From Streptomyces sp. Ncost-T10-10d (GTDB lineage: Bacteria; Actinomycetota; Actinomycetes; Streptomycetales; Streptomycetaceae), in the NCBI RefSeq assembly GCF_900091955.1, contig NZ_FMDF01000129.1, positions 1 through 64,000 on the forward strand: a stretch of 64,000 nt of DNA, read 5' to 3'. Of this stretch, positions 8,705 to 18,695 are shown piece by piece. A program made the position numbers and the translations under genes. The notes below the pieces were generated by a model, which was not told the origin of the DNA, did not search any database, and saw nothing but the letters and a program-made list of their open reading frames with translations. Position 1 is the stretch's first letter; each line of letters starts with the position of its first letter.

Positions 8705-11700
8705 TCAGTGGCGCAGGTTGAGACGGTGCACGCCGCCGTCGACGGTGCCGACGTAGAGCGTGCGGCCGTCGGGGCTCGCGGCCAGTTTGGTGGTGTCGGT
8801 GTTCTGAAGGCCGGTGGAGATGTTGTGCCAGGTCAGACCGTGGTCGGTGCTGCGCAGTACGCCGCGGCCGCCTTGCAGGAGGCCGCTGGCCCCGGACCTG
8901 GTGGTGGCCGCGTAGAGCGTGTCCTTGACCCGGAGCAGGTCGGAGACATGGATCGCCAGAGCGCCGGTGTCCGCGGTGCGGAAGGTCCGGCCGCCGTCGG
9001 TGCTGACGCGGACACGCTCACCGCCGATGACCATGCGCCGTCCGCCGAGGTCGATCGCGGTCACCGGGCCGTCGGCGACCTTGGTGACGGTGACCCCGCC
9101 GTCGTCGGACCGGTAGAGACCGGCGGTGTTGCCGAGCCACAGACGCAGCGGATTTGCGGGGTCGCCCGCGATGGTGTCGAAGGAGCGCTCGTGGTAGAGG
9201 TTCTTCCACGTCGCGCCGCCGTCACTGGTGGCGAACAGCCCTTGGCCCAGAAGGCTTCGGAAACTGACCATGATCCGGTTCGGGTCCGCGGGGTGGACCA
9301 GGAGCGCCGTCGGCACCTCCGATGAACTGCCCCTCTCCTCCCAGGTGGCACCGCCGTCTCCGCTGCGCTCGACGGTGAATGAGCCGAACGCGGTACGCCG
9401 CACCTTCCAGACCACCTTCGGATCCTTGGCCGACACGGCAAGCTGCGGAACAGTCACGCCCCTCATGCCCTCGCCGCCCGACTGACCCCATTCCGGGCTC
9501 GCGACGGGAAGGGCGGTGCGGTAGACCGAGCTGTCGGTGGCGGCGAGCAGATGGCCTTCACTGACAGCGAGATCGTTGACGGTCAGCCCCTGGACACCGA
9601 TCCGCCGATATCCGGTGCCGTCCGCGGCACCCCGATAGAGACCGTCCTGCTCGCTGGAGACGGTGACGGAACCGTCGGCCCAACGGTCGTAGTCCACCGG
9701 TACCGCTGCGCGCGACGGCGCGGCGGCCGTGGTCCACGTCCGACCGTGGTCGCGGCTGAGACGGCCGCTGCCGGACAGCGTGCTCAGGTACAGGTCGTCA
9801 CCCGAGATGGTCAGGCGGAGGCCGCCCTCCGTCATGGACAGCAGGGTGGTCCAGGTCTCCCCGCCGTCACGGGAACCGACAACTCCCCGGCCCGGGACAT
9901 ACACCGCCACGACCGAGGCGTCGGCGGCCAGCCCGCCGACGCCCCCGCCGGACGGGGCGAAGAGCAGGCGTGCCTCGCCGGGGTTGCCCGAGCCGATGCC
10001 GGAGCGGGCCCAGACGCCGTGATACGTCGTCATATAGAGGGTGTCACCGGTGACGGCGGCGGCGGTGATGCCGCCGGTGACGCCGGTCGGATATGTCATC
10101 CAGTGGTCGCCCGCGTCCGTGCTGACCAGCAGCGCGTCCGACGTGACCGCGACCAGGGTGCGGGTCCGTTCATCGGCGGCGAGCGCCACGATGCGGGTGT
10201 CCGGGACGTCGAGCGTGCGCCAGGTCCGCCCGTTGTCTTCGGTGCGCAGGATGGCGCCGCGACGGCTGCCGTCGTGAACGCTGTTCACGGCGTACCACCA
10301 GCGGTCGGGATTCTTCGTGTCCACCACGAGCGGACCCGTGCCGTCCGCGACCGGCAGTCGGCCCAACTGGCGCCAGGAGGCACCGTTGTCGGTGGTCAGC
10401 CAGGGAGCCGCCTTCTGGTACTGGGTGAGGACGGCCTGCTTCGGCCGACTCGGCGAGACGGCGACCGAACCGGCCTCGCTGTTGGGGCCGACCGGCTCCC
10501 AGCGGTCCCCGCGACTGTCGACCGGAGTGACCTCGAAGGCGCCGGCGCCGGTGAGCCGCTGCCCGGTGCCGGCGGTGCCGCGTACCGAGACCCGGTAGGC
10601 GCCGGCCACGCTGCCGGTCACCTCGGCCCGGTAGTAGCCGCTGGCGGGATCGAGCGTGGAAGTGACGTCGACGGACTTGCCGCGCGGCGGGGTGACGGTG
10701 ACGACCGGCGGTGCGGCCAGCCGGGTCGGCGGGGCGATGTGCACAGTCGAGTGACCGTCGCTCGGGTCGGGTGCGGCCTGGACCGCCAGATACCGGACGG
10801 CGAGCAGATAGGGCACCCTGATCGCCGGTCCCCGGTCGGGAGTCGCCGTGAGACGGCCGCTGATCTCGGTGTCGGCCGCCGGTCGGGCGACGCGCAGCGA
10901 GACCGTGACGGTCGCGGTCCCCCCGGCCGGTACGGTGACCCGCTTCGCCGAGACCGTGGCCGGGCCGTCGGCCCGCAGCGAGGTCGCGATCGGCCGCTTG
11001 CCGGAGTTCCGCAGCGTCACCTTCGCGATGCCGCCGACCTGACGCCGGGACAGATCGGCGAGTCCGAACGACACCGACGCCGGCGAGGCGCTGATAGCGG
11101 CCGAGGCGGCCGCGGCCACATCGAGCCGGCCCGAGCCCTGCGTCGTGGGCCCGCTGCCGCTCAGCGGCTTCGCGGTGCCGACCAACGCGGCCTTGATCTC
11201 GGCAGGCGCCCGGCCGGGATGCAGCTGGCGCAGCAGGGCCGCCGCGCCGGCGACGTGCGGGGCCGCCATCGACGTACCCGACATGCGGTACTGGCCTGGC
11301 CCGTACAGCGACTTGGGCACGGTGGAGCGGATCTCCACGCCCGGTGCGACCAGATCGGGCTTCAAACCGAAGCTCTGTGCGGGACCGCGTGAGGAGAACG
11401 AGGCGATCCGGTCGGTGGTGTCGGTGCCGCGCAGCGTCACCGAGACCTTCCCGGCGGCGAGTCGGGCGCTCAACTCCGTGTACTGGGTCGAGTCGATGCC
11501 CATGACCACCAGGTGGTCCATGCGCAGCGAGTCGCCGGAGGCGTCGATCCGCGCGGGCGACGACGGCACTTCGGTCACTCCCGGCTCAGGGTTCACCTCC
11601 GGCGGCCGCACCCCGCCCGGCGCACCGGCGACGAACACCGGGCCGTCGTTGGAGGGCAGGCCGGCCAGCACGGCGATCGCACCACGCTTCTCCGCCTCGC

Positions 11701-12934
11701 GCGCCCACTCCACGGCGCTCGCCGTCAGGTACTGGGCGCTGGAGGCGACGAGCATCTGCGCCCGTACGATCTTTCCGCGTACGTCGCCGACCCGCTTCCA
11801 GTCCTCGGGGGTTCCCTCGCCGACATCGACGAGCGGCGCCGTGACGGGGTGCTCCGGCGGGTTCGCGGACAGGATGCCGCGGTAGCTCTGGATCAACTCG
11901 GGTTTCTTGCCGGCCAGATAGGCACTGGGCAGCCGTAGATTGCTCGTCGACGCGCCGACCGAGAGCACACCGTCGGCCGTGCCGGGACTGCTGACCGTAC
12001 CCGCGCCCGGCCCGTCGTTGCCGGCCGCGGCCACCACGACGACACCGGCTCGCACGGCCGCGGTCGCGGCGCGGCCCAGCGGATCGGTTCCGTCGCCCGG
12101 GCCACCGAGGCTCATGTTGATGACATCGGCGCGGTGCGGGTTGGCCGGGTCGGAGGCCGCCTCGATTCCGGCGATGATGTCCGACGTGTATCCGGAGCCG
12201 TCGGCGTCCATCACCTTGTAGGCCAGCAGATTCGCGCCGGGCGCCACGCCGGTGACGCCGCCCTTCTCAGCCGCCTTGCCCGCGATGATGCCGGCGACAT
12301 GGGTGCCGTGGCCGTTGTCGTCCATCGGATCCGCGTCACCGTTGACGAAGTCGTGCCCGCCGACGACCTTGTGCCCCTTGCCGAGTCCGCGGCCCAGGTC
12401 GGGATGGGTGTAATCCACACCGCTGTCCAGGATCGCGACGGTGGTTCCCTTGCCTGTGACGCGACTTCCGGCCGGGTCCTTGCGCTGCCAGACGTTGGGT
12501 GCGCCGATCAGCGGCACGCTCACGTCCGTCTTCGTCAGCACCCGGGTGTCGGGGCGGACGGCGCTGACGCCCGGCAGCGACGACAGCCGCCCCACCTCGG
12601 ACGCGGGCACCGTCATTGCCACGGCATCGATGAGCAGACCCAGTTTGCGGGTCGCCGAAGGGTGCAGCCCGGCGCTCCTTGCCGAGCCGAGGAACGTTTC
12701 CTGCCGCGCGTCGAGGGCGCGGCGGGCGGCGCCGACGCCGCGGGCGGCCTCGGCGGACAGCAGCGATCCACCGGGCGCGGCGGTGACCGCTGGGTTCCCG
12801 GACAGTTCGACGAGCACTCGTTGCGACGGGTCGGGCGTGGACGCGCCGGCGGCACCTGGTGTCGCCGCCAACGTGCCGGCCAGAACAACGGCGGCGAGGG
12901 CGGCATGACGCGATCTTCGTGACTTCATTGCCAT
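8705..12934 (-). CDS. Secreted S8 subtilisin-like peptidase fused to Asp-box propeller
   Basis: This 1409-residue secreted protein has a signal peptide (about 1-31), an inhibitor-like propeptide and a subtilisin domain with Asp170 (AILDSGVDYTHPDL), His209 (NGHGTHVAG), Asn306 (AAAGNDGP) and Ser555 (SGTSMAAPHVAG). A protease-associated insert lies at about 385-500. A beta-sandwich stretch follows. The C-terminal 550 residues hold about ten Asp-box motifs such as DNGASW, DNGRTW, DGGETW and DHGLTW, the signature of BNR/sortilin-type propellers. It should cleave extracellular protein, with the propeller binding glycan or protein. ATG at 12934 was chosen because the signal peptide follows it; the open frame extends to 13063. 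A regulator gene lies divergently 91 bases away. Confidence 0.88.
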   Translation of the reverse strand: MAMKSRRSRHAALAAVVLAGTLAATPGAAGASTPDPSQRVLVELSGNPAVTAAPGGSLLSAEAARGVGAARRALDARQETFLGSARSAGLHPSATRKLGLLIDAVAMTVPASEVGRLSSLPGVSAVRPDTRVLTKTDVSVPLIGAPNVWQRKDPAGSRVTGKGTTVAILDSGVDYTHPDLGRGLGKGHKVVGGHDFVNGDADPMDDNGHGTHVAGIIAGKAAEKGGVTGVAPGANLLAYKVMDADGSGYTSDIIAGIEAASDPANPHRADVINMSLGGPGDGTDPLGRAATAAVRAGVVVVAAAGNDGPGAGTVSSPGTADGVLSVGASTSNLRLPSAYLAGKKPELIQSYRGILSANPPEHPVTAPLVDVGEGTPEDWKRVGDVRGKIVRAQMLVASSAQYLTASAVEWAREAEKRGAIAVLAGLPSNDGPVFVAGAPGGVRPPEVNPEPGVTEVPSSPARIDASGDSLRMDHLVVMGIDSTQYTELSARLAAGKVSVTLRGTDTTDRIASFSSRGPAQSFGLKPDLVAPGVEIRSTVPKSLYGPGQYRMSGTSMAAPHVAGAAALLRQLHPGRAPAEIKAALVGTAKPLSGSGPTTQGSGRLDVAAAASAAISASPASVSFGLADLSRRQVGGIAKVTLRNSGKRPIATSLRADGPATVSAKRVTVPAGGTATVTVSLRVARPAADTEISGRLTATPDRGPAIRVPYLLAVRYLAVQAAPDPSDGHSTVHIAPPTRLAAPPVVTVTPPRGKSVDVTSTLDPASGYYRAEVTGSVAGAYRVSVRGTAGTGQRLTGAGAFEVTPVDSRGDRWEPVGPNSEAGSVAVSPSRPKQAVLTQYQKAAPWLTTDNGASWRQLGRLPVADGTGPLVVDTKNPDRWWYAVNSVHDGSRRGAILRTEDNGRTWRTLDVPDTRIVALAADERTRTLVAVTSDALLVSTDAGDHWMTYPTGVTGGITAAAVTGDTLYMTTYHGVWARSGIGSGNPGEARLLFAPSGGGVGGLAADASVVAVYVPGRGVVGSRDGGETWTTLLSMTEGGLRLTISGDDLYLSTLSGSGRLSRDHGRTWTTAAAPSRAAVPVDYDRWADGSVTVSSEQDGLYRGAADGTGYRRIGVQGLTVNDLAVSEGHLLAATDSSVYRTALPVASPEWGQSGGEGMRGVTVPQLAVSAKDPKVVWKVRRTAFGSFTVERSGDGGATWEERGSSSEVPTALLVHPADPNRIMVSFRSLLGQGLFATSDGGATWKNLYHERSFDTIAGDPANPLRLWLGNTAGLYRSDDGGVTVTKVADGPVTAIDLGGRRMVIGGERVRVSTDGGRTFRTADTGALAIHVSDLLRVKDTLYAATTRSGASGLLQGGRGVLRSTDHGLTWHNISTGLQNTDTTKLAASPDGRTLYVGTVDGGVHRLNLRH

Positions 12935-13025
12935 GCGTAAAGGTCCTAGTGGTGAGGGCACTTGCCGCACAACTGATCTACGTGGCCCATTGCTGCCGCT
13001 GGCACAATTGGGCCACCATCCGTCC

Positions 13026-13988
13026 ATGACTCCCGAGACACCACAACTCACGGCGGCAGGCATCGATCCGTTCGACGAGAGCGTCTACCGCGCCGTCCTG
13101 ACCCGGCGGACGGCGGCGCCTGCCGAACTCACCTCGGATCTCGACTGTTCGGCCGAGCGCGTCGCCAGGGCGCTGGACCGGCTCCGCGACCACGGGCTGG
13201 TCGGCCGGCTCGCCGGCTCCCGCCGCCGGTACGCCGCGATCGAGCCTGGTGCCGCCGTCGAGGCGCTGGTGCGGGCCAGAAGCAATGAGCTGGAGCGGGT
13301 CCGTTCGGCGGCCGACGAGCTGTCCCGGCTGTTCGCCGCCGCGCGCACCGGCGCGACCTATGAGGACGAGGTGGAGATCACCACCGGCAGCGAGGCGCTC
13401 GGCCGCTGGTTCGTCCGCCTTCAGCAGGAGGCCCACGAGGACGTGATGACCCTGGACCGGCCGCCGTACGCCCTGACCACCTCCAACCCGGTGGAGGCGA
13501 CGGCGCTCGGCCGCGGCGTACGGTACCGCGCGGTCTACGCCCCCGAGGCCCTGGAATGGCCGGGCGTCCTCGACGACATCCGCGAGCTGGTCCGGCACGG
13601 CGAACAGGCCCGCGTCCTGCCCGGCCTGGGCATCAAACTCGCCATCGCCGACCGCAAGCTCGCCCTGATGCCGCTCTCCCTCGACCTCAACGACGTCCGC
13701 GCCGCGGTGATCCGCCCGTCCACCCTGCTCGATGCCCTCACCGGCTACTGGGAAATGTGCTGGAAGCAGGCCCTGCCCCTCAACGCTCCCGCCGAGGACC
13801 CCCTCGGCGAGGAGGACCGACTCGTCCTCACCCTCCTGGTCAGCGGCCTCAAGGACGAGGCGATAGCCCGCCAACTCGGCTGGTCCGTCCGCACCATGCG
13901 CCGCCGCATCAGCCGCCTGCACGACCTACTCGGCGCCGCCAACCGCTTCCAGGCCGGAGTGATCGCAGCTCGTCGCGGCTGGTTGTGA
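13026..13988 (+). CDS. Two-HTH regulator (TrmB-like N-terminus, LuxR-like C-terminus)
   Basis: The 320-residue protein starts with a winged-helix segment (AELTSDLDCSAERVARALDR and on to LRDHGLVGRL). An effector-like middle domain of about 180 residues contains RGVRYRAVYAPEALE and RHGEQARV. It ends with a LuxR-type helix-turn-helix (LLVSGLKDEAIARQLGWSVR and MRRRISRL). This architecture is common next to secreted-enzyme genes in Streptomyces. It lies head to head with the S8 peptidase gene, 91 bases apart, so it probably controls that gene from the shared region. ATG at 13026 follows no strong Shine-Dalgarno. A second protein of the same type sits beside the second S8 gene. Confidence 0.82.
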   Translation: MTPETPQLTAAGIDPFDESVYRAVLTRRTAAPAELTSDLDCSAERVARALDRLRDHGLVGRLAGSRRRYAAIEPGAAVEALVRARSNELERVRSAADELSRLFAAARTGATYEDEVEITTGSEALGRWFVRLQQEAHEDVMTLDRPPYALTTSNPVEATALGRGVRYRAVYAPEALEWPGVLDDIRELVRHGEQARVLPGLGIKLAIADRKLALMPLSLDLNDVRAAVIRPSTLLDALTGYWEMCWKQALPLNAPAEDPLGEEDRLVLTLLVSGLKDEAIARQLGWSVRTMRRRISRLHDLLGAANRFQAGVIAARRGWL

Positions 13989-14017
13989 GACAGCACGACG
14001 GCAGCGGATGGGGCGTC

Positions 14018-14750
14018 AGTAAGTGGGTGTGGGCGGGTGCGCGGGTGCGCCATCCCGATTACTACCGGGCACTGGTGTGTCTGTCGCGCGACGGTGGTGA
14101 CGCCGTTGCGGTCCGCGGGTTCGACCTCGCCGACCGGGCTTTCGTCTATGGCGGGTCCAGGGTGGGGGAGGCGAAGACGCAGACCGGATGGATCGGCGTC
14201 CGCACCGTCGTCATCGGCACGGACTTCGGGCCGGGCTCACTGACCGACGCCGGCCATCCCCGTACGGTCGCGGGTGGCGACGCGGCACCCCGCTGGAAGC
14301 AGCCGACCTGGTCTTCGAGGCCGAGACAGGAGATGTGGCGGCTTGGGGCCGACACGACACGACACCACACCACACCCGGTTTCGAACCGGACTTCGTCTC
14401 CCGGTGGCTGGACTTCTTCCGCAGCGAGATGTACCTCCTGAACCCGGGCGCCACGCTCGACAAGGTCGACGTTCCCGACGACTCCAGTGCCTGTACCCAT
14501 CTCCGGCATCCGATCGTCACCTTGAAGTCCGACTGGCTCGGACAGCGGGTGGGCTCCCTACCGGCGTTCGACTTCGATGCCTTCCTGGCGGGTGACCGCA
14601 CCGCAGACGTGCTGTACACCCGGAAGAGTGAACGGCTCTGGCCCGGCACTCCTGGACCCGCCACCATCTGATCCTTGAGACGTTGCGCAACGTCAGCACC
14701 CGCATCGGGATCCGCTGGTACCGCGATCCCGACCGTGATGCGAAGGCGCT
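14018..14750 (+). pseudogene. Prolyl oligopeptidase (S9A) N-domain fragment, multiply frameshifted
   Basis: The frames read KWVWAGARVRHPDYYRALV, LSRDGGDAVAVRGFDLADR, EAKTQTGWI and GTDFGPGSLTDAGHPR, then switch frame for RGTPLEAADLVFEAETGDVA. They switch back for EPDFVSRWLDFFRSEMYLL and DFDAFLAGDR, and then to a third frame for LARHSWTRHHLILETLRNVS. This is the beta-propeller part of a Streptomyces S9 oligopeptidase. The catalytic hydrolase domain is gone. At least three frame changes make it non-functional. Confidence 0.65.
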
Positions 14751-14778
14751 GCTGAAGCTGTTCGCGCGACGTCTTGCT

Positions 14779-15108
14779 CTACTTGCTCGTCGGCGCCGCT
14801 TGCTGCACGACCTCGAAGGACCACAGCGTGGACCCGCTCGCCGCCGGCTTGGGGCGCTCGCCGCTCTCCGCGCCACCGCTCTGGTGGGCAGCCTTCATGG
14901 GGCCCTCCATCCAGGCATGGAAGGACTCCTCGTCACGCCACCGCGTGTAGACGAGGTAGTTGTCGGTGCCTTCGACGGGGCGGAGGAGTTCGAACCACTC
15001 GAACCCGTCGGAGTTCTCCACGGCATGGGCACGGGAGGCGAAGCGCTTCTCCAGTGTCTCTCGTTGCTCGGCGGGGACGGTCAGTACGTTGATCTTGACT
15101 ACGCTCAT
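14779..15108 (-). CDS. Antibiotic biosynthesis monooxygenase (ABM) domain protein
   Basis: The 109-residue protein starts MSVVKINVLTVPAEQRETLE, followed by a dimeric alpha/beta-barrel pattern with DGFEWFELLRPVEGTDNYLV, TRWRDEESFHAWMEGP and a final WSFEVVQ strand. This matches small ABM proteins of the HmoB/YgiN group, which act as cofactor-free monooxygenases or haem-degrading enzymes. The FE-ELLRP segment and W-D-ESF motif support the haem-degrading-like subgroup weakly. ATG at 15108 starts the conserved strand. The reading frame runs on upstream to 15729 through decayed phosphatase sequence, so the long frame is not one protein. Confidence 0.8.
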   Translation of the reverse strand: MSVVKINVLTVPAEQRETLEKRFASRAHAVENSDGFEWFELLRPVEGTDNYLVYTRWRDEESFHAWMEGPMKAAHQSGGAESGERPKPAASGSTLWSFEVVQQAAPTSK

Positions 15109-15364
15109 GGCTTCATCCTGCCGCATGGCGGTCGGCAGGTCATGTTCGGACCCTGCTTGCCGGCCGACTCGGTCGCGCTGGAGGCCCGCAAGGGCGCCCA
15201 GACCGAGACCGGCCCCGCAGCAGGCTGAGCCGTCTGGGCCGCCGTGGCGGCCGTGGGACGAGGCGGAGGCGGCGGCCGACGGCGTGTGGGCGCCGATGCA
15301 TTCCCCGTCCTTCATGCCGTCCGAGGGTGGCCGGGCGCTTGCGTATACGTGCGCCATGTCGCGC

Positions 15365-15729
15365 TCAGCGGTGCGGTGACCGTCGGACGGACAGGACCGC
15401 GACGTCGTCGTGCCGGCCGCCCTCTCCGGCGAACGCGCGCGTCGTCGTAGAAGGCGTGCGGCAGCTCGATGAGGGAGAGCGACGCGCGCTCGGTGAGGCG
15501 TTCGGTGACGGGGGCAGTACGTGCCGTCGGCGGCGCGGGTCTCGGTGAGTCCATCGGTGGTCAGCAGCAGTGTCGCGCCGGGTGGGAAGGCGAACCAGCC
15601 GACGGTCGCGGGTTCGGCGAGGCCGAGGGAAATGCCGGAGCCGAAGGTCGGCGTGATGACGGTGGCGTCATGCAGCAGCTGCGGCGCGACCTCGTGACCA
15701 GTCCCGGCTCGGCAGGCTGCCCGGCGCAT
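15365..15729 (-). pseudogene. PP2C/SpoIIE-type phosphatase, C-terminal remnant
   Basis: One frame reads SGISLGLAEPATVGWFAFPP and GATLLLTTDGLTETR, the conserved SpoIIE-type segment with the metal-binding Asp of TDGLTE. The next frame continues PVTERLTERASLSLIELPHA, and the first frame type returns with RHDDVAVLSVRRSPHR and stop at 15365. The order matches the end of a Streptomyces phosphatase of the RsbU/SpoIIE group. At least two frameshifts and loss of the N-terminal part make it dead. Confidence 0.6.
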
Positions 15730-15733
15730 GACC

Positions 15734-16552
15734 TCAGGTGAGAAGCCTGGACAGCCGGGCGGCTTGCCGCTCGGCCGTTCCCGGCGGGTTGCGAGGATGC
15801 CGAGGGTCGTCGAAGGACAAGAGGAACAACCACACGAGCGCCAGCAGCCTGCGACATTCCGGCAGCCGCGCGCGTTCGGCGGCGTTCAGGTCGAACAGCT
15901 CCGGGAATGCCTCGACATCGAGGGGCGGGCCCACCCAGCTGGCCACGTGTTCCGTGATCTCCGCCAGCTCGAAGGGCCGGTCGCTGAGACCGGAGTCCTC
16001 GAAGTCGACGACCCGCACGCGAGTGCCGTCCCACAGATAGTTGGCGAGGTTGCCGTCCCCCGGGCCAAAAACCATCGGGACGTCCGGCCTGCTGACTCGT
16101 TCCATGCGTGAACGGGCCAGCCATTCAAGGCCGCGGTCCATGGCCTCGCCCACCTCACCGCTGACTCGTGGTCGGGCCTGTGGCGCCCAGGCGCGGATCT
16201 GGGCGATGAGGTGATGCTGCCGGCCAGGCCGGGCGGGGACCTCGGCCAGGACATCCGCCGGCACTGCCGCATATAGCTCGCTCGCTGCCGCGGCCAGAGC
16301 CTTGAGCTGCTGATCGCTGAGCGGCTCTCCCCGCAGCGGCTCACCCGGCAGGCGCGACATCACCACCACCGGCTCCTTCGCCGCAAGGTCCGCGCGTCGA
16401 GGGACCGGGGCCAACCCCGGCGCATGCGCGGCGAGCAGCGTCAGCGCACGCCACTCCCGCTTGGACTCTTCACGGCTCTCACGCCGGAATCGCTTGATCA
16501 CGCTGTCGGACCGGAGCTCGACAGTGTGAGTACTCCATGGAACAGAAGTCAT
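15734..16552 (-). CDS. Aminoglycoside phosphotransferase (APH)-family protein
   Basis: The 272-residue protein starts MTSVPWSTHTVELRSDSVIK and carries kinase-like motifs: REESKREWRALTLL, VMSRLPGEPLRG (hinge), GPGDGNLANYLWDG (catalytic loop with Asp and Asn) and VRVVDFEDSG (the metal-binding DxD/E equivalent). The family phosphorylates small molecules such as aminoglycosides, choline or sugars; the substrate here is unknown. The usual catalytic HGD is GPGD, a variant I associate with this subfamily. ATG at 16552 has GGGAAG about twelve bases upstream; the frame is open to 16753. Confidence 0.75.
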   Translation of the reverse strand: MTSVPWSTHTVELRSDSVIKRFRRESREESKREWRALTLLAAHAPGLAPVPRRADLAAKEPVVVMSRLPGEPLRGEPLSDQQLKALAAAASELYAAVPADVLAEVPARPGRQHHLIAQIRAWAPQARPRVSGEVGEAMDRGLEWLARSRMERVSRPDVPMVFGPGDGNLANYLWDGTRVRVVDFEDSGLSDRPFELAEITEHVASWVGPPLDVEAFPELFDLNAAERARLPECRRLLALVWLFLLSFDDPRHPRNPPGTAERQAARLSRLLT

Positions 16553-17129
16553 GAGACGCGATCTTCCCAGCAGCCGCATGGGCACCGCCGCCTCAACCCC
16601 TAAATGGTCACTCGCAGTTGCTGAGGAGATTGCCGTCGGTCTCCGAGCCGCAGGTATGGGCGTTGAGGTCGAGCACCTCCACATCAATCGACCCATCACC
16701 CCGAGGCCGATCACGGGGGAGTAGCAGCCCGGAAGGCGAAGAGACCCGGCCATTTTCTGTTCCGGCTCATCGTTCCGACGCCCACGGTTCGCCGAGTGTT
16801 GCGGTCACATCGCTCCAGTCGGCTCCGCTGAACACCGGGCCCGGTCGGCCCGTCTTCGCCATGTCGGTCAGGACATCGAGTATTTCCACGGGCTGAGCCT
16901 GACAGGTGCCCCTGACCAGCAGTCCAGTGGTTTCGGGGTCAGCCCGCTGCGGCCTGTTCGACCGAGGGAGGGACGCTTCCGCCCCGATCGAAGGCCGCAG
17001 AGCCGCAGATGCCACGCGTCGACGGCGGTTGCGGCGGAATATCCGGCTGATGGCGATGCTCCCAGGCCGGCTGCCCGAGCCCGTCGCGCAGCCGGCCCGC
17101 ACCATCGCGGCGAACCGCAAGGGACACGC
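16553..17129. other. Degenerate intergenic region
   Basis: No intact gene. A minus-strand stretch ending at 16767 reads QAQPVEILDVLTDMAKTGRP and GPVFSGADWSDVTATLGEPW. It looks like real protein sequence, possibly the N-terminus of an uncharacterised Streptomyces protein, but it has no good start and a truncated end. I cannot name it. Confidence 0.35.
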
Positions 17130-17540
17130 AACCAGCGGCGCCCTGGTGCCGTCTCCATGGCTGGCATGTCCAGCCAGTACGGTGCCGGGAAACCGAACGG
17201 CAGGTCCTCGGTCGGTGTCGATGGAGCCAACTCCAGGCTGTCGACACGTGCGGCCTGGTCGGCGGCAATGGCGACGGCGGCTTCGAGGTCAGGGCCGGGT
17301 ACACGGTGGACAGGCAGCGGGTGACCCGGACGGCGGCGTGATGCATCGGCTGAGCGTCCCCGGCCAGGATCACCAGGCCGGCAAGAGACGGTTCGGCGGC
17401 TGCTGCGCGCGGCGCCGCCTTGCCGCCCATGCTGTGCCCCAGCAGGAAGACTCGCCGACGACCAGCGGGGGGCGTCGGCGGGGGAGAGGCCGGGGCGCGC
17501 AACTGGTACCCGTCACGTAGTCGAAGGCTGCGGTATTCAT
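17130..17540 (-). pseudogene. Alpha/beta hydrolase remnant
   Basis: ATG at 17540 begins MNTAAFDYVTG, and a neighbouring frame then gives RRRVFLLGHSMGGKAAPRAA, the nucleophile elbow GHSMGG of an alpha/beta hydrolase. It continues PSLAGLVILAGDAQPMHHAA. Another frame gives PTEDLPFGFPAPYWLDM, a typical later segment. The first third and the His-bearing end are missing and at least two frame changes are present, so it is inactive. Confidence 0.55.
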
Positions 17541-17595
17541 GGAGCTGCCTTCGGCCAGTTCTGGGAGCAGACGGCGGGGCCGCCCCGGCGTCCGG

Positions 17596-18594
17596 TCAGC
17601 GGGTGGCGAGGAGCTCGAGCGTGTCGATCACGCGGTTCGAGAAGCCCCACTCGTTGTCGTACCAGGCGACCACCTTGACGTGGCGGCCGTCGACGCGGGT
17701 GAGGGCCGAGTCGAAGATCGACGAGGCGGGATTGCCCGTGATGTCGGAGGACACGAGCGGGTCGTCCGAGTACTCGAGGATGCCGGCGAGCGGCCCCTCC
17801 GCCGCGGCGCGGTACGCCGCCAGAACGTCGTCGCGCGTCACGTCGCGGGTGACGGTCGTGTTGAGTTCGACGATCGAGCCCACCGGAACCGGTACGCGGA
17901 TCGAGTCGCCCGCCAGCTTGCCATCGAGGTTCGGCAGCACGAGGCCGATCGCCTTGGCAGCGCCCGTCGTGGTCGGCACGATGTTGACAGCGGCGGCGCG
18001 GGCGCGGCGGGCGTCGCGGTGCGGGCCGTCCTGCAGGTTCTGCTCCTGCGTGTAGGCGTGCACCGTCGTCATGAAGCCGTGCTCGATGCCGGCGAGTTCG
18101 TCGAGGACCGCGGCCAGCGGCGCAAGCGCGTTGGTCGTGCACGAGGCGTTCGAGATGATCGTGTGCGCGGCCGGGTCGTACGCGTCGGTGTTGACCCCGA
18201 ACGCGAGCGTGACATCGGCGCCGTCCGACGGCGCACTGACGAGTACCTTCTTCGCACCTGCGTCGAGGTGGGCGCGGGCGGCCGTGGCCGACGTGAAGCG
18301 GCCGGTCGCCTCGAGCACGATGTCGACGCCGAGCTCGGCCCACGGCAGCTGCGCCGGTTCGCGCTCAGCGAGCACCGTGATGCGACGGCCGTCCACGACA
18401 AGAGCTTCCCCGTCGACGGTCACCGGGCGACCGAGCCGGCCGGCCGTCGTGTCGTAGGCGAGCAGCCGCGCGAGGGTGGCGGGCTCCGCGAGGTCGTTGA
18501 CGGCGACGACCTCGAGGTCGCTGTCGCGTTCGAGCAGCGAGCGCAGCATATTGCGTCCGATGCGGCCGAACCCGTTGATGGCGATGCGAGTCAT
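17596..18594 (-). CDS. gap: Glyceraldehyde-3-phosphate dehydrogenase, type I
   Basis: The 332-residue enzyme has the NAD-binding start MTRIAINGFGRIGRNMLRSL, the catalytic motif SNASCTTNALAP with Cys152, His179 in TTVHAYTQEQNLQD, and WYDNEWGFSNRVID near the end. It oxidises glyceraldehyde 3-phosphate to 1,3-bisphosphoglycerate in glycolysis. The sequence is complete. It is not followed by pgk or tpi, so it is probably a secondary GAPDH paralogue rather than the central glycolytic copy. A GlxA-type regulator gene lies 101 bases upstream in the same direction. Pentalenolactone-insensitive GAPDHs are one class of such lone paralogues, but nothing here proves that. Confidence 0.92.
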   Translation of the reverse strand: MTRIAINGFGRIGRNMLRSLLERDSDLEVVAVNDLAEPATLARLLAYDTTAGRLGRPVTVDGEALVVDGRRITVLAEREPAQLPWAELGVDIVLEATGRFTSATAARAHLDAGAKKVLVSAPSDGADVTLAFGVNTDAYDPAAHTIISNASCTTNALAPLAAVLDELAGIEHGFMTTVHAYTQEQNLQDGPHRDARRARAAAVNIVPTTTGAAKAIGLVLPNLDGKLAGDSIRVPVPVGSIVELNTTVTRDVTRDDVLAAYRAAAEGPLAGILEYSDDPLVSSDITGNPASSIFDSALTRVDGRHVKVVAWYDNEWGFSNRVIDTLELLATR

Positions 18595-18695
18595 GAGTGG
18601 TGTCCCTTCGGTTCGCCATCAGGTTCGCTTGCGGCATCCGCCCGTGACAGCGGCGTGAGTGCCAGGGCTCGAAAGGATCGCGCCACGACGGCGGG

